Assembly: GCA_037577475.1 (NCBI GenBank)
Contig: CM075203.1
Location: 22,475,397 to 22,539,396 of the forward strand
DNA: 64,000 nucleotides
Direction of reading: 5' to 3'
Source of the DNA: Chaunax sp. Z400
Taxonomy: Eukaryota; Chordata; Actinopteri; Lophiiformes; Chaunacidae
Part shown: piece by piece, positions 1 to 11,530 of the stretch
Layout of the letters: each line of letters begins with the position of its first letter
Position numbering within the stretch: position 1 is the first letter of the stretch
Translations under genes and position numbers: made by a program
Notes under the pieces: model-generated
The model's input: only the letters and a program-made list of their open reading frames with translations
The model's database searches: none
Told to the model about the DNA's origin: nothing

Positions 1-3000
1 TTGTCGTCCTTGTTATTGTTCAAATGGAAATTCTGTCATTATTGTTATTGTTCAAATGGGAATGTTGTCGTCATTGTTACTGTTCATATGGGAATGTTGG
101 CGTCGTTGTTATTGATCAAATGGGAATGTTGTCATCCATGTTATTGTTCAAATGGGAATGTTGTCATCGTTGTTATTGTTCAAATGGGAATGTGCTCGGC
201 GTTGTTATTGTTCAAATGGGAATGTTGTCATCGTTGTTATTGTTCAAATGGGAATGTTGTCTTCATTGTTATTGTTCAAATGGGAATGTTGTCGTCGTTG
301 TTATTGTTCAAATGGGAATGTTGTCATCCATATTATTGTTCAAATGGGAATGTTGTCATCTTTGTTATTGTTCAATGGGAATGTTGTTGTCTTTGTTATT
401 GTTCAATGGGAATGTTGTTGTCATTATTGTTCAAATGGGAATGTTGTCGTCTTTGTTATTGTTCAATGGGAATGTTGTTGTCATTATTGTTCAAATGGGA
501 ATGTTGTTGTCGTTATTGTTCAAATGGGAATGTTGTCATCCATGTTATTGTTCAAATGGGAATGCTGTCGTCCTTGTTATTGTTCAAATGGAAATTCTGT
601 CATTATTGTTATTGTTCAAATGGGAATGTTGTCGTCATTGTTACTATTCATATGGGAATGTTGGCGTCGTTGTTATTGATCAAATGGGAATGTTGTCTTC
701 ATTGTAATTGTTCAAATGGGAATGTTGTCATCCATGTTATTGTTCAAATAGGAATGTTGTCATCGTTGTTATTGTTCAAATGGGAATGTGCTCGGCGTTG
801 TTATTGGTCAAATGGGAATGTTGTCCTCGTTGTTATTGTTCAAATGGGAATGTTGTCATCCATATTATTGTTCAAATAGGAATGTTGTCTTCATTGTTAT
901 TGTTCAAATGGGAATGTTGTCGTCGTTGTTATTGTTCAAATGGGAATGTTGTCATCCATATTATTGTTCAAATGGGAATGTTGTCGTCTTTGTTATTGTT
1001 CAATGGGAATGTTTTTGTCATTATTGTTCAAATGGGAATGTTGTCGTCGTTGTTATTGTTCAAATGGGAATGTTGTCATCCATGTTATTGTTCAAATGGG
1101 AATGTTGTCATCGTTACTGTTCAAATGGGAATGTGTTCGGCGTTGTTATTGTTCAAATGGGAATGTTGTTGTCATCGTTATTGTTCAAATGGGAATGTTG
1201 TCGTCCTTGTTATTGCTCAAATGGAAATGCTGTCATTATTGTTATTGTTCAAATGGGAATGTTGTCGTCATTGTTACTGTTCATATGGGAATGTTGGCAT
1301 CGTTGTTATTGATCAAATGGGAATGTTGTCATCCATGTTATTGTTCAAATGGGAATGTTGTCTTCATTGTAATTGTTCAAATGGGAATGTTGTCATCCAT
1401 GTTATTCTTCAAATGGGAATGTTGTCTTCATTGTTATTGTTCAAATGGGAATGTGCTCAGCATTGTTATTGTTCAAATGGGAATGTTGTCGTCGTTGTTA
1501 TTGTTCAAATGGGAATGTTGTCATCCATGTTATTGTTCAAATGGGAATGTTGTCGTCCTTGTTATTGTTCAAATGGAAATTCTGTCATTATTGTTATTGT
1601 TCAAATGGGAATGTTGTCGTCATTGTTACTGTTCATATGGGAATGTTGGCGTCGTTGTTATTGATCAAATGGGAATGTTGTCATCCATGTTATTGTTCAA
1701 ATGGGAATGTTGTCATCGTTGTTATTGTTCAAATGGGAATGTGCTCGGCGTTGTTATTGTTCAAATGGGAATGTTGTCATCGTTGTTATTGTTCAAATGG
1801 GAATGTTGTCTTCATTGTTATTGTTCAAATGGGAATGTTGTCGTCGTTGTTATTGTTCAAATGGGAATGTTGTCATCCATATTATTGTTCAAATGGGAAT
1901 GTTGTCATCTTTGTTATTGTTCAATGGGAATGTTGTTGTCTTTGTTATTGTTCAATGGGAATGTTGTTGTCATTATTGTTCAAATGGGAATGTTGTCGTC
2001 TTTGTTATTGTTCAATGGGAATGTTGTTGTCATTATTGTTCAAATGGGAATGTTGTTGTCGTTATTGTTCAAATGGGAATGTTGTCATCCATGTTATTGT
2101 TCAAATGGGAATGCTGTCGTCCTTGTTATTGTTCAAATGGAAATTCTGTCATTATTGTTATTGTTCAAATGGGAATGTTGTCGTCATTGTTACTATTCAT
2201 ATGGGAATGTTGGCGTCGTTGTTATTGATCAAATGGGAATGTTGTCTTCATTGTAATTGTTCAAATGGGAATGTTGTCATCCATGTTATTGTTCAAATAG
2301 GAATGTTGTCATCGTTGTTATTGTTCAAATGGGAATGTGCTCGGCGTTGTTATTGGTCAAATGGGAATGTTGTCCTCGTTGTTATTGTTCAAATGGGAAT
2401 GTTGTCATCCATATTATTGTTCAAATAGGAATGTTGTCTTCATTGTTATTGTTCAAATGGGAATGTTGTCGTCGTTGTTATTGTTCAAATGGGAATGTTG
2501 TCATCCATATTATTGTTCAAATGGGAATGTTGTCGTCTTTGTTATTGTTCAATGGGAATGTTTTTGTCATTATTGTTCAAATGGGAATGTTGTCGTCGTT
2601 GTTATTGTTCAAATGGGAATGTTGTCATCCATGTTATTGTTCAAATGGGAATGTTGTCTTCATTGTAATTGTTCAAATGGGAATGTTGTCATCGCTGTTG
2701 TAATTGTTCAAATGGGAATGTTGTCGTCGATGTTATTGTTCATATGGGAATGTTGTCGTCGTTGTTATTGTCCAAATGGGAATGTTGTCTTCATTGTTAC
2801 TGTTCAAATGGGAATGTTGTCATCGTCGTTATTATTCAAATGGAAATGTTGTCATCCATGTTATTGTTCAAATGGGAATGTTGTCTTCATTGTTATTGTT
2901 CAAATGGGAATGTGTTCGGCGTTGTTATTGTTCAAATGGGAATGTTGTCATCGTTGTTATTGTTCAAATGGGAATGTTGTCATCCATGTTATTGTTCAAA

Positions 3001-3478
3001 TGGGAATGTCTTCATTGGTATTGTTCAAATGGGAATGTTGTCGTCTTTGTTATTGTTCAATGGGAATGTTGTTGTCGTTATTGTTCAAATGGGAATGTTG
3101 TCGTCGTTGCTATTGTTCAAATGGGAATGTTGTTGTCATTGTTATTGTTCAAATGGAAATGCTGTCGTCATTGTTATTGTTCAAATGGGAATGTTGTCGT
3201 CATTGTTACTGTTCAAATGGGAATGTTGTCGTCATTGTTATTGTTCAAATGGGAATGTTGTCATCCATGTTATTGTTCAAATGGGAATGTTGTCTTCATT
3301 GTAATTGTTCAAATGGGAATGGTGTCGTCATTGTTATTGTTCAATGGGAATGTTGTCGTCGTTATTGTTCAAATGGGAATGTTGTCGTCGTTGTTATTGT
3401 TCAAATGGGAATGTTGTCGTCGTTGTTATTGTTCAAATGGGAATGCTGTCATCGTTGTTATTGTTATTGTTGTTATTA
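1..3478. repeat. 32-bp T/G-rich minisatellite array
   Basis: A tandem array with a dominant 32-bp period fills the left end and probably continues beyond it. Each unit carries the core CAAATGGGAATG followed by a TTGTC(A/G)TC segment and TTGTTATTGTT. Shorter 31-bp and 29-bp variants lack one or three bases. Because 32 is not a multiple of 3 and the unit has almost no stop codons on the plus strand, all three plus frames stay open for hundreds of codons, with a 32-residue protein period. These frames are a product of the repeat, not evidence of a gene. The array ends in a TTG/TTA-rich tail at about 3478. Confidence 0.95.
1550..2658. repeat. Second copy of a 1.1-kb segmental duplication inside the minisatellite
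   Basis: Bases 1550 to about 2658 repeat bases 1 to about 1109 at an offset of 1549 bp. Predicted peptides in all three frames are identical across the shared part, including the exact pattern of short and variant units. The copies part at about 1110/2659, where one continues ATCGTTACTG and the other TTCATTGTA. The left boundary of the first copy is outside the window. Confidence 0.9.
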
Positions 3479-3665
3479 CCTCCGCCATAGAGGTTATGGT
3501 TTTGCCAGCGTTGGTTGACTGGTTTGTTAGTTTGTTAACAAGATAACACAAAAAGTTATAGACAGATTTTGATAAAATTTTCAGGCGAGTTCGGAAGTGG
3601 CCGAAGGAACAATTGATTAAATTTTGGTGGTGATCCGGCTCACCATCTGGATCCAGGAATTCTTT
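3474..3665 (+). repeat. Dispersed repeat resembling a fish LINE 3' end
   Basis: The sequence starts at ACCTCCGCCATAGAGGTTAT, continues through a GATAACACAAAAAGTTAT block and ends in GGTGATCCGGCTCACCATC. Similar wording (a TTGTTAGC-AGGAT block, then GTGGATCCAGAT) recurs near 37.1-37.5 kb and 45.0-45.25 kb, so this is a dispersed family. Attribution to an RTE/Rex3-type LINE tail is from memory and is tentative. Confidence 0.5.
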
Positions 3666-6203
3666 ATAATTTATTAGTTATACCACATGTACCGTTGTAA
3701 TGTAATGATTACAAGGCTCCACAAGATGGGGCTGTCTGCAACAAAATGACTGTAGTTTTGTTTTGGAGTGGAATGGCAACATGGGAAACGGAGCTGCCAT
3801 GGCGGAAGTCTGTGCTCTCCGAGTGCTTTCTAATTTAATATTACATTGCTCTAATAAGATTTGCAGTGTTAAATTTCATTAGGTTTTATCGCCCACTTTG
3901 TGAACAGTGTGTATTTACTATTGTCTACCCAAAGCATTTGTCATTTCATGCCCAGCATCCACAGTTTAAGCAGCAAATGTGGTTGCACCATCTGTGCACC
4001 CATGGGAGTGTTGGTCTTAAATGAGACGAGGTCAGGCCCATTGTTGGTGCATCGCTATCTTTAAGGAGCAGAAAGCAACTGGTCAACAAAACCCTGGTCT
4101 AAAGTCAGTGATACAGTGTTTTCTCTGCTAATTAAAGACTGCATTATTCAGACAGTAAGATGAACCTAGATGACTTCACATGCGTACTCTACTGACATCA
4201 GTCACATTTTCATCCATCCCCCATCCACATGAATTATCATTTTCACTGATTTAGAGACTAGCATGGACATCTGACGCCTCCTCTAATGATGCCTCAGGAT
4301 TTATCAGGACGGCTGCTTTACTCCAAACTATTTCACTGTATGAACCTGGACTGTGTGGGACCTTTTGGATGTGTAGAAGAACACAGAACATCAGTTAAAA
4401 TTAGATCTCGTCAGCCTGTCAGGAGAATGAAATCATCATTTAAGTCAAGCTATTGTGTCTCATGCGTAAATGGCACAGATGACGGAGATGCAGCTGCTGG
4501 GGAATCACTGTAGGTTATGTATTGAATATTGTGATATATTCATTAACACCGTGTTTTTTCACCCCCCGGCATCCCATCATTTTTATGACCTGGTCCACCT
4601 GATCTGTGATGTGATCCACACATTACAAACAGGAATGTGCAGCAGCCATTGTTCTCCTCCACAGTTAAATATCAGTAAATCTGCTCACATGCAGTCAAAT
4701 GGAGTTGTTGATGGGACAGAGAACTGGAACAGTAGAGTCAGAGGGTCCACCGGCCAAGGACCACATACCTGACCCTCACAGACAAGTTCTGTTGGGTAGA
4801 TGGCAGGCATTTGAAGGGAATGGGAGATGACACTAAAGCACACCTATAACTAATAAAGCAACTGAATACAACCCATTTGTGCTCACTCTGCACCCAAATT
4901 GTGGACGTCCGAAATGAGCTGCACCATAAACATTAGATCATGGACTTTAGATTGTTTAAATAGCATCTAAATAATCTTTCCCTCCTCTCTACCCTTAGAA
5001 CATGTGTTGCAAATTGAAATCATGTTCTTTCTCTTGAACTGTAAAAAAAACAACCTGTCCTCAAAGGTGAAATTTAAAGCTGCACACCACACCTACTGTA
5101 TCAGAGTGTGATGCTTTACTTTTCAAGTGAATGAAAACAATTTGGCTTCGTATTATCAGTTGTATTTATTGGCTAAAATTTCAACATCTACCAAAAGCCA
5201 CTAATATAAATTTTATTATTATTATCATTATTATACATATACAGTATATCTCCATTAGTGGACCAATAATTTATCAGCTGGATCTATGTAACGCATAATT
5301 TTAAAAGACTTTTTTATAGACTGTACTTTCTGCAGAGGGTTTAAAGACTTCAGTTCCATTCAGTCCCCAAAATGATGCATCTTATAATATCACTGTGGAT
5401 CAAGTTACAGTTGGTGACATGACATGAAAGAATATGAACAAATTTCCCCTTCAGGCTCATTTATACTCCCTTGACCCTTGGTCTGTGAGGTCATCAAATA
5501 AACCATGGCATGTGGACAGTTTTTTTTACTATTTCACTTCACTTTTTTCTTGTTTAATCTTAGACATTTGTCATGTCGTGCTTGAATTATGGATGCACTA
5601 CCCTCAACTATTTCCTGTGGCTCTGCTGCGTTTCATCCGTATCGGTAAGCTCTGTGAAAATGTGAACAAATACGAGAAAACAAAAGCAGGATACGGACGA
5701 AAGGCTCTGTCCGTATCCGTATACATGTTAAATAACGTTAAGCATAAATGAGCCTTTAACCGACCAGACCTGTGCAGAAACCATGTTATCGACAAACAGT
5801 TAGATAAAGTGTACATAATGAAGGGTGTGCAATATATGTGTGTACAATAGAAACAGTTCTCTTAATTATTATACATTCAAATAAGGCAGGAACAACATGA
5901 GTTACAGGCTTTGGCATAAAGATGCAGCAGAGTGACAAAACAAAGGCTGTCCAAGACTCACAAAGCACACATCAGAGATCCTGATGACACCCCACAATTC
6001 ACACAATGTCAGGCTGATGGCCTCAGGAAAGAAAGAAAAACACACTGTAGGGACTGTCAACTCCTCTCACTTCTGACATGGTTACTGACAGTTTGTCGAA
6101 GGATGTTCAGTAGTTCTGTGTGGGGTGTCAGAGTTCGAGCTCCTGCCCTGCTGTAGTTGTTGCTGTTGTTGTTGAGCAAGGCACTAAATCCCTTTGGCCT
6201 CCA
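3666..6203. other. Intergenic, no gene recognised
   Basis: No exon with recognisable homology is seen on either strand. Open frames are under about 105 codons and look fortuitous. A short block at about 6128-6196, ending GAGCAAGGCACTAAATCCC, resembles the tail of the SINE family seen at 12.4 kb and may be a fragment of it. Confidence 0.6.
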
Positions 6204-7371
6204 GGGGTCTGTTCCATAAAGGAGGCTATGAAAAGCGAGGATTTAAGTCTAACACCTGATTTGAATGAACCTAACAAATCAATTGGAGCTAAAGTGGTTC
6301 CATAAAACTCTATTTTAGCTCATCCAGTCAGACTAACTCTAGACAGGTTCAGCTAGTTAAGATAAAAGAGAGTGAACAATAATTTTTAAAGCAGCCTGAG
6401 AGGTCGAACACAGATCAAATCGATCCACCATAGCAAACAGCAGTGGCTTATTGTACTCAACGATGTTCATGACACTGAACAGAGCTGACTGTTAGAAACA
6501 TAATGAAGAATTTTAACATATAGTAACCTAAAAAAGGTCATACAGCTGCCACAAACAAAACCAGAGGAGAAGACGTATGAAAAGTTATTGATCGATTGAA
6601 TACGCAAGCAGCAAGTAAATTTATATAATGATCCATGTGGTGTCCCTGAGATAGCTCATCAATATATGTTTGAGTCCCGTCAACTGAAGGTGTCTTCAGC
6701 AGCGCTGTGGGTTCAAATCCATCCTTAGCTCTTTATACATGTCTCCTGTCTCATTCTTTTTTCTATCAATAATAGAAAGATAATCACCACCCCTAAACAT
6801 GAATGAATGAAATATTTTGATACAACGCAATAAATACAATTAACATAACTTTATCGTAGAAGTATATCTAACAAGTACTATCAAGATAGATAGATGATAG
6901 ATAGATAGATGATAGATAGATAGATAGATGATAGATAGATAGATGATAGATAGATAGATGATAGATAGATAGATTAGATTGATAAATAGACAGATAGATG
7001 ATATAGACAGACAGATAGATGATAGATAGATGACAGACAGACAGATAGATAGATTTTTTTCCCAGTGGTGGTGATTCGCCTTCTATTTTTGACATGGTAT
7101 TTCAGGTCAATATAATTTTTTGCATTTGTACTGTCAACTGTTAATGTAGCTATTATTATATTATTATAGAAAACATTACTTTTACGTTCATTTAATTTTT
7201 GTATTCTCTAAACTTTAACGTTCTGACTGATTGTGGTTATTTAAGTCAAGCACACCAGAGTCAGCGGTAAAATCTTCTCTTTTCTCTCAGGTCAGTGTTT
7301 CAGGAAAATAAGCCAGACTAACCAGAATAAGCCTGGCTTATTTGATGAGCTTGCTTTATGGAACAGGCCCC
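6204..7371. mobile_element. Non-autonomous inverted-repeat DNA transposon, 1.17 kb
   Basis: The left end reads GGGGTCTGTTCCATAAAG. The right end, read on the opposite strand, is GGGGCCTGTTCCATAAAG, so the termini form an inverted repeat with one mismatch over 18 bases. Weaker similarity continues inward (AGGCT / AGCTC). No transposase frame lies between them. The interior is AT-rich and carries a GATA-type microsatellite. Superfamily is undetermined because I could not fix a target-site duplication. The right end is 66 bp from the ado stop codon. Confidence 0.75.
6880..7055. repeat. GATA/GACA microsatellite inside the transposon
   Basis: Runs of GATA separated by GATGATA steps, with a few GACA units towards the right end. 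It lies wholly inside the inverted-repeat element and accounts for the Tyr/Ser/Ile-rich open frame read on the minus strand. Confidence 0.9.
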
Positions 7372-7437
7372 AGGTAATGATGACGCTCATGTTTGACCTC
7401 ACTGTCATATACTGCAGTGCAGTTGCTCTGATCACAC

Positions 7438-7899
7438 TTAGAAAGAGACTGCAGGGCCTGGGTAGGGTTCCCCACCACACCAGAAGTCCTCTGGCTGAGG
7501 GATTTCCAGCAGCCATGTCCCCTCTTTTTTCTCATTCTCCTCTCCCTGCTGCTCCTCGATGCTCTTTCTATCCATTTCCCCCTCCTCTGCTGCTAATTGC
7601 AGGACTTTGTAATAGTGACAGTCCCGCCCATCATCTGGATCATATGGAGGTGCCAGGATATCCAAGAACGCCGCAGGCCCCTCCACTGCATCGATCTGGT
7701 GTAGGTTATCTCGTACAGGAGTGAGGAGGCATGGCCCACTGTTCTCTGAATACTCAGCAACTGAGCGGAGCACAGAGCGTCGCAGGAAGGCCTTCTGGTA
7801 CGGAGCCAAGGGAGGCTCGAAATGAGGCGGGGCGGCGCCGACAGTCAGGTTGTCCTCCAGCTTGTCATAACAGCTGACGCTAACCTTCCCGTAGAGAAC
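7438..7899 (-). CDS. ado: ado coding exon 2
   Basis: The acceptor on the minus strand is CTTTCTTCAG/GTTCTC, preceded by a pyrimidine-rich tract. The exon resumes with VLYGKV, exactly where the family sequence continues after GMLK, and runs to TAA at 7440-7438. It carries His179, Cys206 and Tyr208. Confidence 0.9.
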   Translation of the reverse strand, partial: VLYGKVSVSCYDKLEDNLTVGAAPPHFEPPLAPYQKAFLRRSVLRSVAEYSENSGPCLLTPVRDNLHQIDAVEGPAAFLDILAPPYDPDDGRDCHYYKVLQLAAEEGEMDRKSIEEQQGEENEKKEGTWLLEIPQPEDFWCGGEPYPGPAVSF

Positions 7900-9159
7900 C
7901 TGAAGAAAGAGAATACAGTCAATTCCTGCTGCTAACACACATACATAGGTTAGCATGACAGGACTTACAACCACTTACTTACTTACTTTTACACGTTTAT
8001 AATAAAAAGCTGTTCTGTAAAGTAAGGCCTGCTGCTCTCACTATATACTTACACCATTGATTCTCCCACAAAGGACAGCAGATGATAATATCTTTAGTAT
8101 GTTGACCTGTCATGGATGTTGTCCCATAAATAATTTAGATTTTATTTTTTAGGTTTTATTTTGAAAGTCAGTAGTGGCAGTTGAGAAGTTGACTGCTGAC
8201 TTGGAGGCACAGCCATCGGTCACTATCGGAGTGGAGTTGCACCGATACCAATAGTTTGTAAAACATCCTATCAACACGGATGAATCGTTTTGGCCGAACA
8301 TCAACATCATATGTCATGTAAATTCTATATAAAATTAAGATTGCAGTTGGAAACTGAAAAACAATATCTAAATACACTGAACAAAAACAACACACAACCC
8401 CAACAATAAATAAAATTCATTGCCGTTATTATACATATTATATTTTTTATATATTATTATATGGGGGCAGCCGGTACAGCCTGTAGACCAGGATAAGAGG
8501 GGCAGTGACCTGGCCACCGCTGCCGGCCTGCCACCCAGAGAGCGTTGAGGATAAAGGCTGAAACACTCGGTGAAGGTTGGGCACCTCCTGATGACCTCGT
8601 CCTGGACCAACGAGCAAGACAACACATATGAACTTCTATGACCAATATCTTTAGGTGAATTACAGTTGAACCATTTTCAAATTGTGAATTAGTTACAAAA
8701 CAAAAGTCACCTCTCGATAAATGCGCTCACCTACCAGACTATACGAGATGAAATGAAGTAACATTTAGGCAGAACATTAACAATGTGGCCACTAAAGACC
8801 AAATCATAGTAGCTATGAAAGACCTTCAGCATCCCGTTCATGCCTGGGTGGTCGTGCAGAGGTATGGAGGCGCCGGTCCTCAGCAGAAACACCCCCATGC
8901 TGAACACCTCCGTTTCGCAGATGTGCATGTAGGTGACCGGGGGGCTTTGGAGCCCCGCTGCCGTCGAGCCCAGTTTGGCTTTCCGGGGAGCAATTTTCAG
9001 ATCGGCAGCCCTGACCTCAGTCACTAAGGAGATTAATTCACTTTCCTTGTCCGCGACGAGATAACTATCCCCGTTAGTCGAAGATCTTAAGCCTTTAAAG
9101 GTGACATAGGCTTTCTTTGCTATTTTCTGGATAAGAGGAGTTTTGTTGTCCCGCGGCAT
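7438..9159 (-). CDS. ado: 2-aminoethanethiol (cysteamine) dioxygenase, two exons
   Basis: Joining minus-strand 9159-8824 (112 codons) to 7899-7438 (153 codons plus TAA) gives 265 residues, close to the ~270 of mammalian ADO. This family is an iron-dependent thiol dioxygenase that converts cysteamine to hypotaurine and oxidises N-terminal cysteine of target proteins, marking them for oxygen-dependent turnover. Seen here: a MPRDN start; an IAPRKA block (57-62); an HDHPG cupin motif with His102 and His104; RDNLHQIDAVEGP with the third metal ligand His179; GRDCHYY with Cys206 and Tyr208, matching the Cys-Tyr pair known to crosslink in human ADO; and a DFWC/EPYPGP tail. The start has A at -3. All key residues are intact. 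The intron is unusual, because mammalian ADO is single-exon. Confidence 0.93.
7900..8823 (-). other. ado intron
   Basis: A 924-bp intron. It includes a GC-richer block at about 8462-8620 with the phrase CTCCTGATGACCTCGTCCTG. A similar phrase occurs at about 43448-43475 next to another transposon, which suggests a dispersed repeat. No other coding signal is seen. Confidence 0.6.
8824..9159 (-). CDS. ado: ado coding exon 1
   Basis: Encodes residues 1-112, ending at the lysine codon AAG of GMLK. The donor on the minus strand is AAG/GTCTTT, phase 0. Read-through gives a different 30-residue tail and a stop at 8731, so the homology ends exactly at this junction. Confidence 0.88.
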
Positions 9160-9430
9160 TCTGGCTGCGGGGGAAAAAACTACGGGTTATCGGTGTCTCA
9201 ACACTGCCGACGCGAATAAAACAGCTAAAAATGCTTTCAAGAACCTCCAGTGTCACCAATGTTCCTCCGGAGCTCGTCGATCCACGCAAAAAAAGAAAAG
9301 ATGTGATTTTAATGATTATAAAACATTATTCATGATGATAATATGAAATTTCGACCCCAGATAAGAGTCTTCCTCTAGTCATCGCTGACCAAATCGTCCC
9401 CGCTAACGGAGCCTGCGCACGAGACGAAAA

Positions 9431-9449
9431 GCAGCATGGGATATGTAGT
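9431..9449 (-). promoter_or_regulatory. ZNF143/THAP11-type promoter motif upstream of ado
   Basis: On the minus strand the block reads ACTACATATCCCATGCTGC, an exact fit to the consensus ACTAYRNNNCCCR common in vertebrate CpG-type promoters. It lies about 280 bp upstream of the ado start codon in the gene's own orientation, within a CpG-richer stretch (about 8940-9430). Function is inferred from sequence only. Confidence 0.5.
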
Positions 9450-9499
9450 TTTATCTAAAAATGGATAAGTATTCCTATTCGTGTGAAAATGAAGAGTAC

Positions 9500-11344
9500 A
9501 GCACTGCATAATCCGACCGTTTTGACAGAAATACGTGTGTGATTTTTTAAAGAGATTAGGGCACGTAGTAACATACCTAAAATAAAAAACAGCATAGCCT
9601 GTGTTTCATTGAGACTACATTTCCTAGAGGGACCTGGGGCTGGAACAGGGTTGAAGAGGGGAAGGCCAGACAGGCCATTGAACTCTCCGCAGCCCTCCCT
9701 GTCCTACATCACATGTTGTGTGGAGAAGACGGCCCTCTAATCTTGACATATCCAGTATATTCTACTGTATCAGGTTATTTCTGTGAATGTCCCTCTTGTC
9801 ATGCTGTTTTGACCGTTATTGATACCATACTTTTTTGCACATAGTTTATGTTTTCCTTACATTTTCTTCTGTAGATTCTGTACATATACATATGCTGTTT
9901 TTTCACATTAACCTAGCACACAGGTCTCAATAGCCTAAATGGACTCCACTTGGAGTCAAAGGAAGACTTTTGCATTAGTGGTGGTTACTGTACACTGATT
10001 TATAGTTTGGGGTAATACTTAAAAATAATTGTAAAGGTGAAACTTGTAAAATTGTGAGCACTGTAGCTGCCAATGATTAAATAGATCAAAATGTAAAGTG
10101 AAAAACACTTTTAAGTACCTCAGAATATTTTTGGTTATCACGTCTCCAATGGAGTCACCAAAATGTCCTCTCTGATGCTCCACTATAGTGTCCTCTAAAG
10201 ATAAAACCACAGACAGTTGTTTTTATTGAATATGTATATTGTTATACATAAAAAGAAAGAATTTAATTTATTATTTTTATATATTTATTATTTATATATA
10301 TATATAAATAAATAATATATTAAATTTTTATATATATATATATAAGTATATAGTATATAGTATATATTGTATATATAGTCCATCATTGTATGACACATGG
10401 GCGTCATTAGACCCATTTTAATGGGGCACGTGCCCCAGTATAAATCTGCTGTGCCCCAGCAGAGCTTCATGTCTGCCCCTGGTATGACATATACTCCATT
10501 CCTTTGGTCAGCTAAAATCTATAGTTTGATAGATAGCCAGATATGCTCAGAGCAAGATGACCACCCATCAGGACCTAAAACAACATGTGTCCATAGAAAC
10601 CACACAAAATAAAATCTGTATAAAATTCACAATATAAATTATGTAACATTGTTTATATTATGTGTGTAAAGCGGGCTGCTAAGGTGAAACTATGTATAGT
10701 TTGCCACACAAGATGACCACCGTTCAGACTCATCTTAAAAATCTTGTTTCCATGGGAACAATAAAAAATAAAAGTTGTAGAAAATTCAAAGCATTAAAAG
10801 GCATAACTACTTATTATGGGTAATATATGGAGCTGTGAGCTAGTTCAGGCAGACAACTTGAGCTGCACTGCTGCAATGCACATACGCACCTGACATGCCT
10901 CATTCTCCTCAAACATCATCAACAAACCCTCCCAGTTTGGTGGTCTGTTTAAGGTGCAACAATTCCCCATCTCTCCCTGTGCTTGTCAATGCTGCTGCTG
11001 CACTTTCAACCCCACCACCACCTCAGCATCCACCTTTAGACTCCGGTTAGGGGGTTCACGAAGTTTTCTCATCATTCCCCAATATATTCATTTAAACATA
11101 TCTGCAGGGAGTGATGAGTTCAGAGGCTAGACCCAAACTCAAAGTTTATATGTCCTGCTGCTGTAATAATAAAAATTTCAAACTCATGAGTTGTCTGACT
11201 GAAATGTATAAAGTTTGGTGATGCTCGTGTGTGTTGTTTGCAAGATATGCTTCAGACAAAAAATGATTATGGACAGAAGACAGTCAGATGGATGGATTTA
11301 CTGATGACTGCATCCCCTGTCATTTTTATGTCAGGGGGATAAAC
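9500..11344. other. Intergenic, no gene recognised
   Basis: AT-rich DNA without recognisable coding sequence. It holds an AT/ATA simple-sequence block (about 10266-10378) and a perfect 14-bp palindrome GGGGCACGTGCCCC at 10423-10436 that contains an E-box core. Confidence 0.6.
9614..9626 (+). promoter_or_regulatory. Weaker ZNF143-like motif
   Basis: ACTACATTTCCTA differs from the consensus ACTAYRNNNCCCR at one core base. It is 165 bp beyond the better copy and in the opposite orientation. It may be chance. Confidence 0.25.
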
Positions 11345-11530
11345 AGAGGAGAAATGAACTGGTGACTCTAAATTGACCGTAGGTGTGAATGTGTGTGTGA
11401 ATGGTTGTTGGTCTTTCTATGTGGTCCTGTGATGAACAGTTGACTTGTCCAGGATGAACCCTGCCTCCCGCCTAAAGTCAGCTGGGATAGGCTCCAGAAC
11501 CTACACAGGATAAGCAGTTAAAGAATGAAT
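11345..11530 (+). repeat. Dispersed fish repeat, 5'-truncated copy
   Basis: It carries GGTGACTCTAAATTGACCGT, a GTGTGAATG block, a CCTGTGATGAAC block, GTCAGCTGGGATAGGCTCCA and a final AGGATAAGCAGTTA. The same order of blocks is found in the longer copy at 17.2 kb, which keeps a tRNA-like head. Confidence 0.7.

Noticed and set aside
1..3478. CRISPR-like array
   Set aside because: Units are contiguous and degenerate, with no unique spacers, and the genome is a vertebrate.
1..3546. Long Cys/Val/Leu-rich open frames of 150-440 codons
   Set aside because: They exist in all three plus frames, follow the 32-bp repeat exactly and end with it. No homology or gene structure supports them.
9095..9346. 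Small open frames overlapping the ado start region on both strands
   Set aside because: They overlap ado exon 1 and its leader and show no homology of their own.
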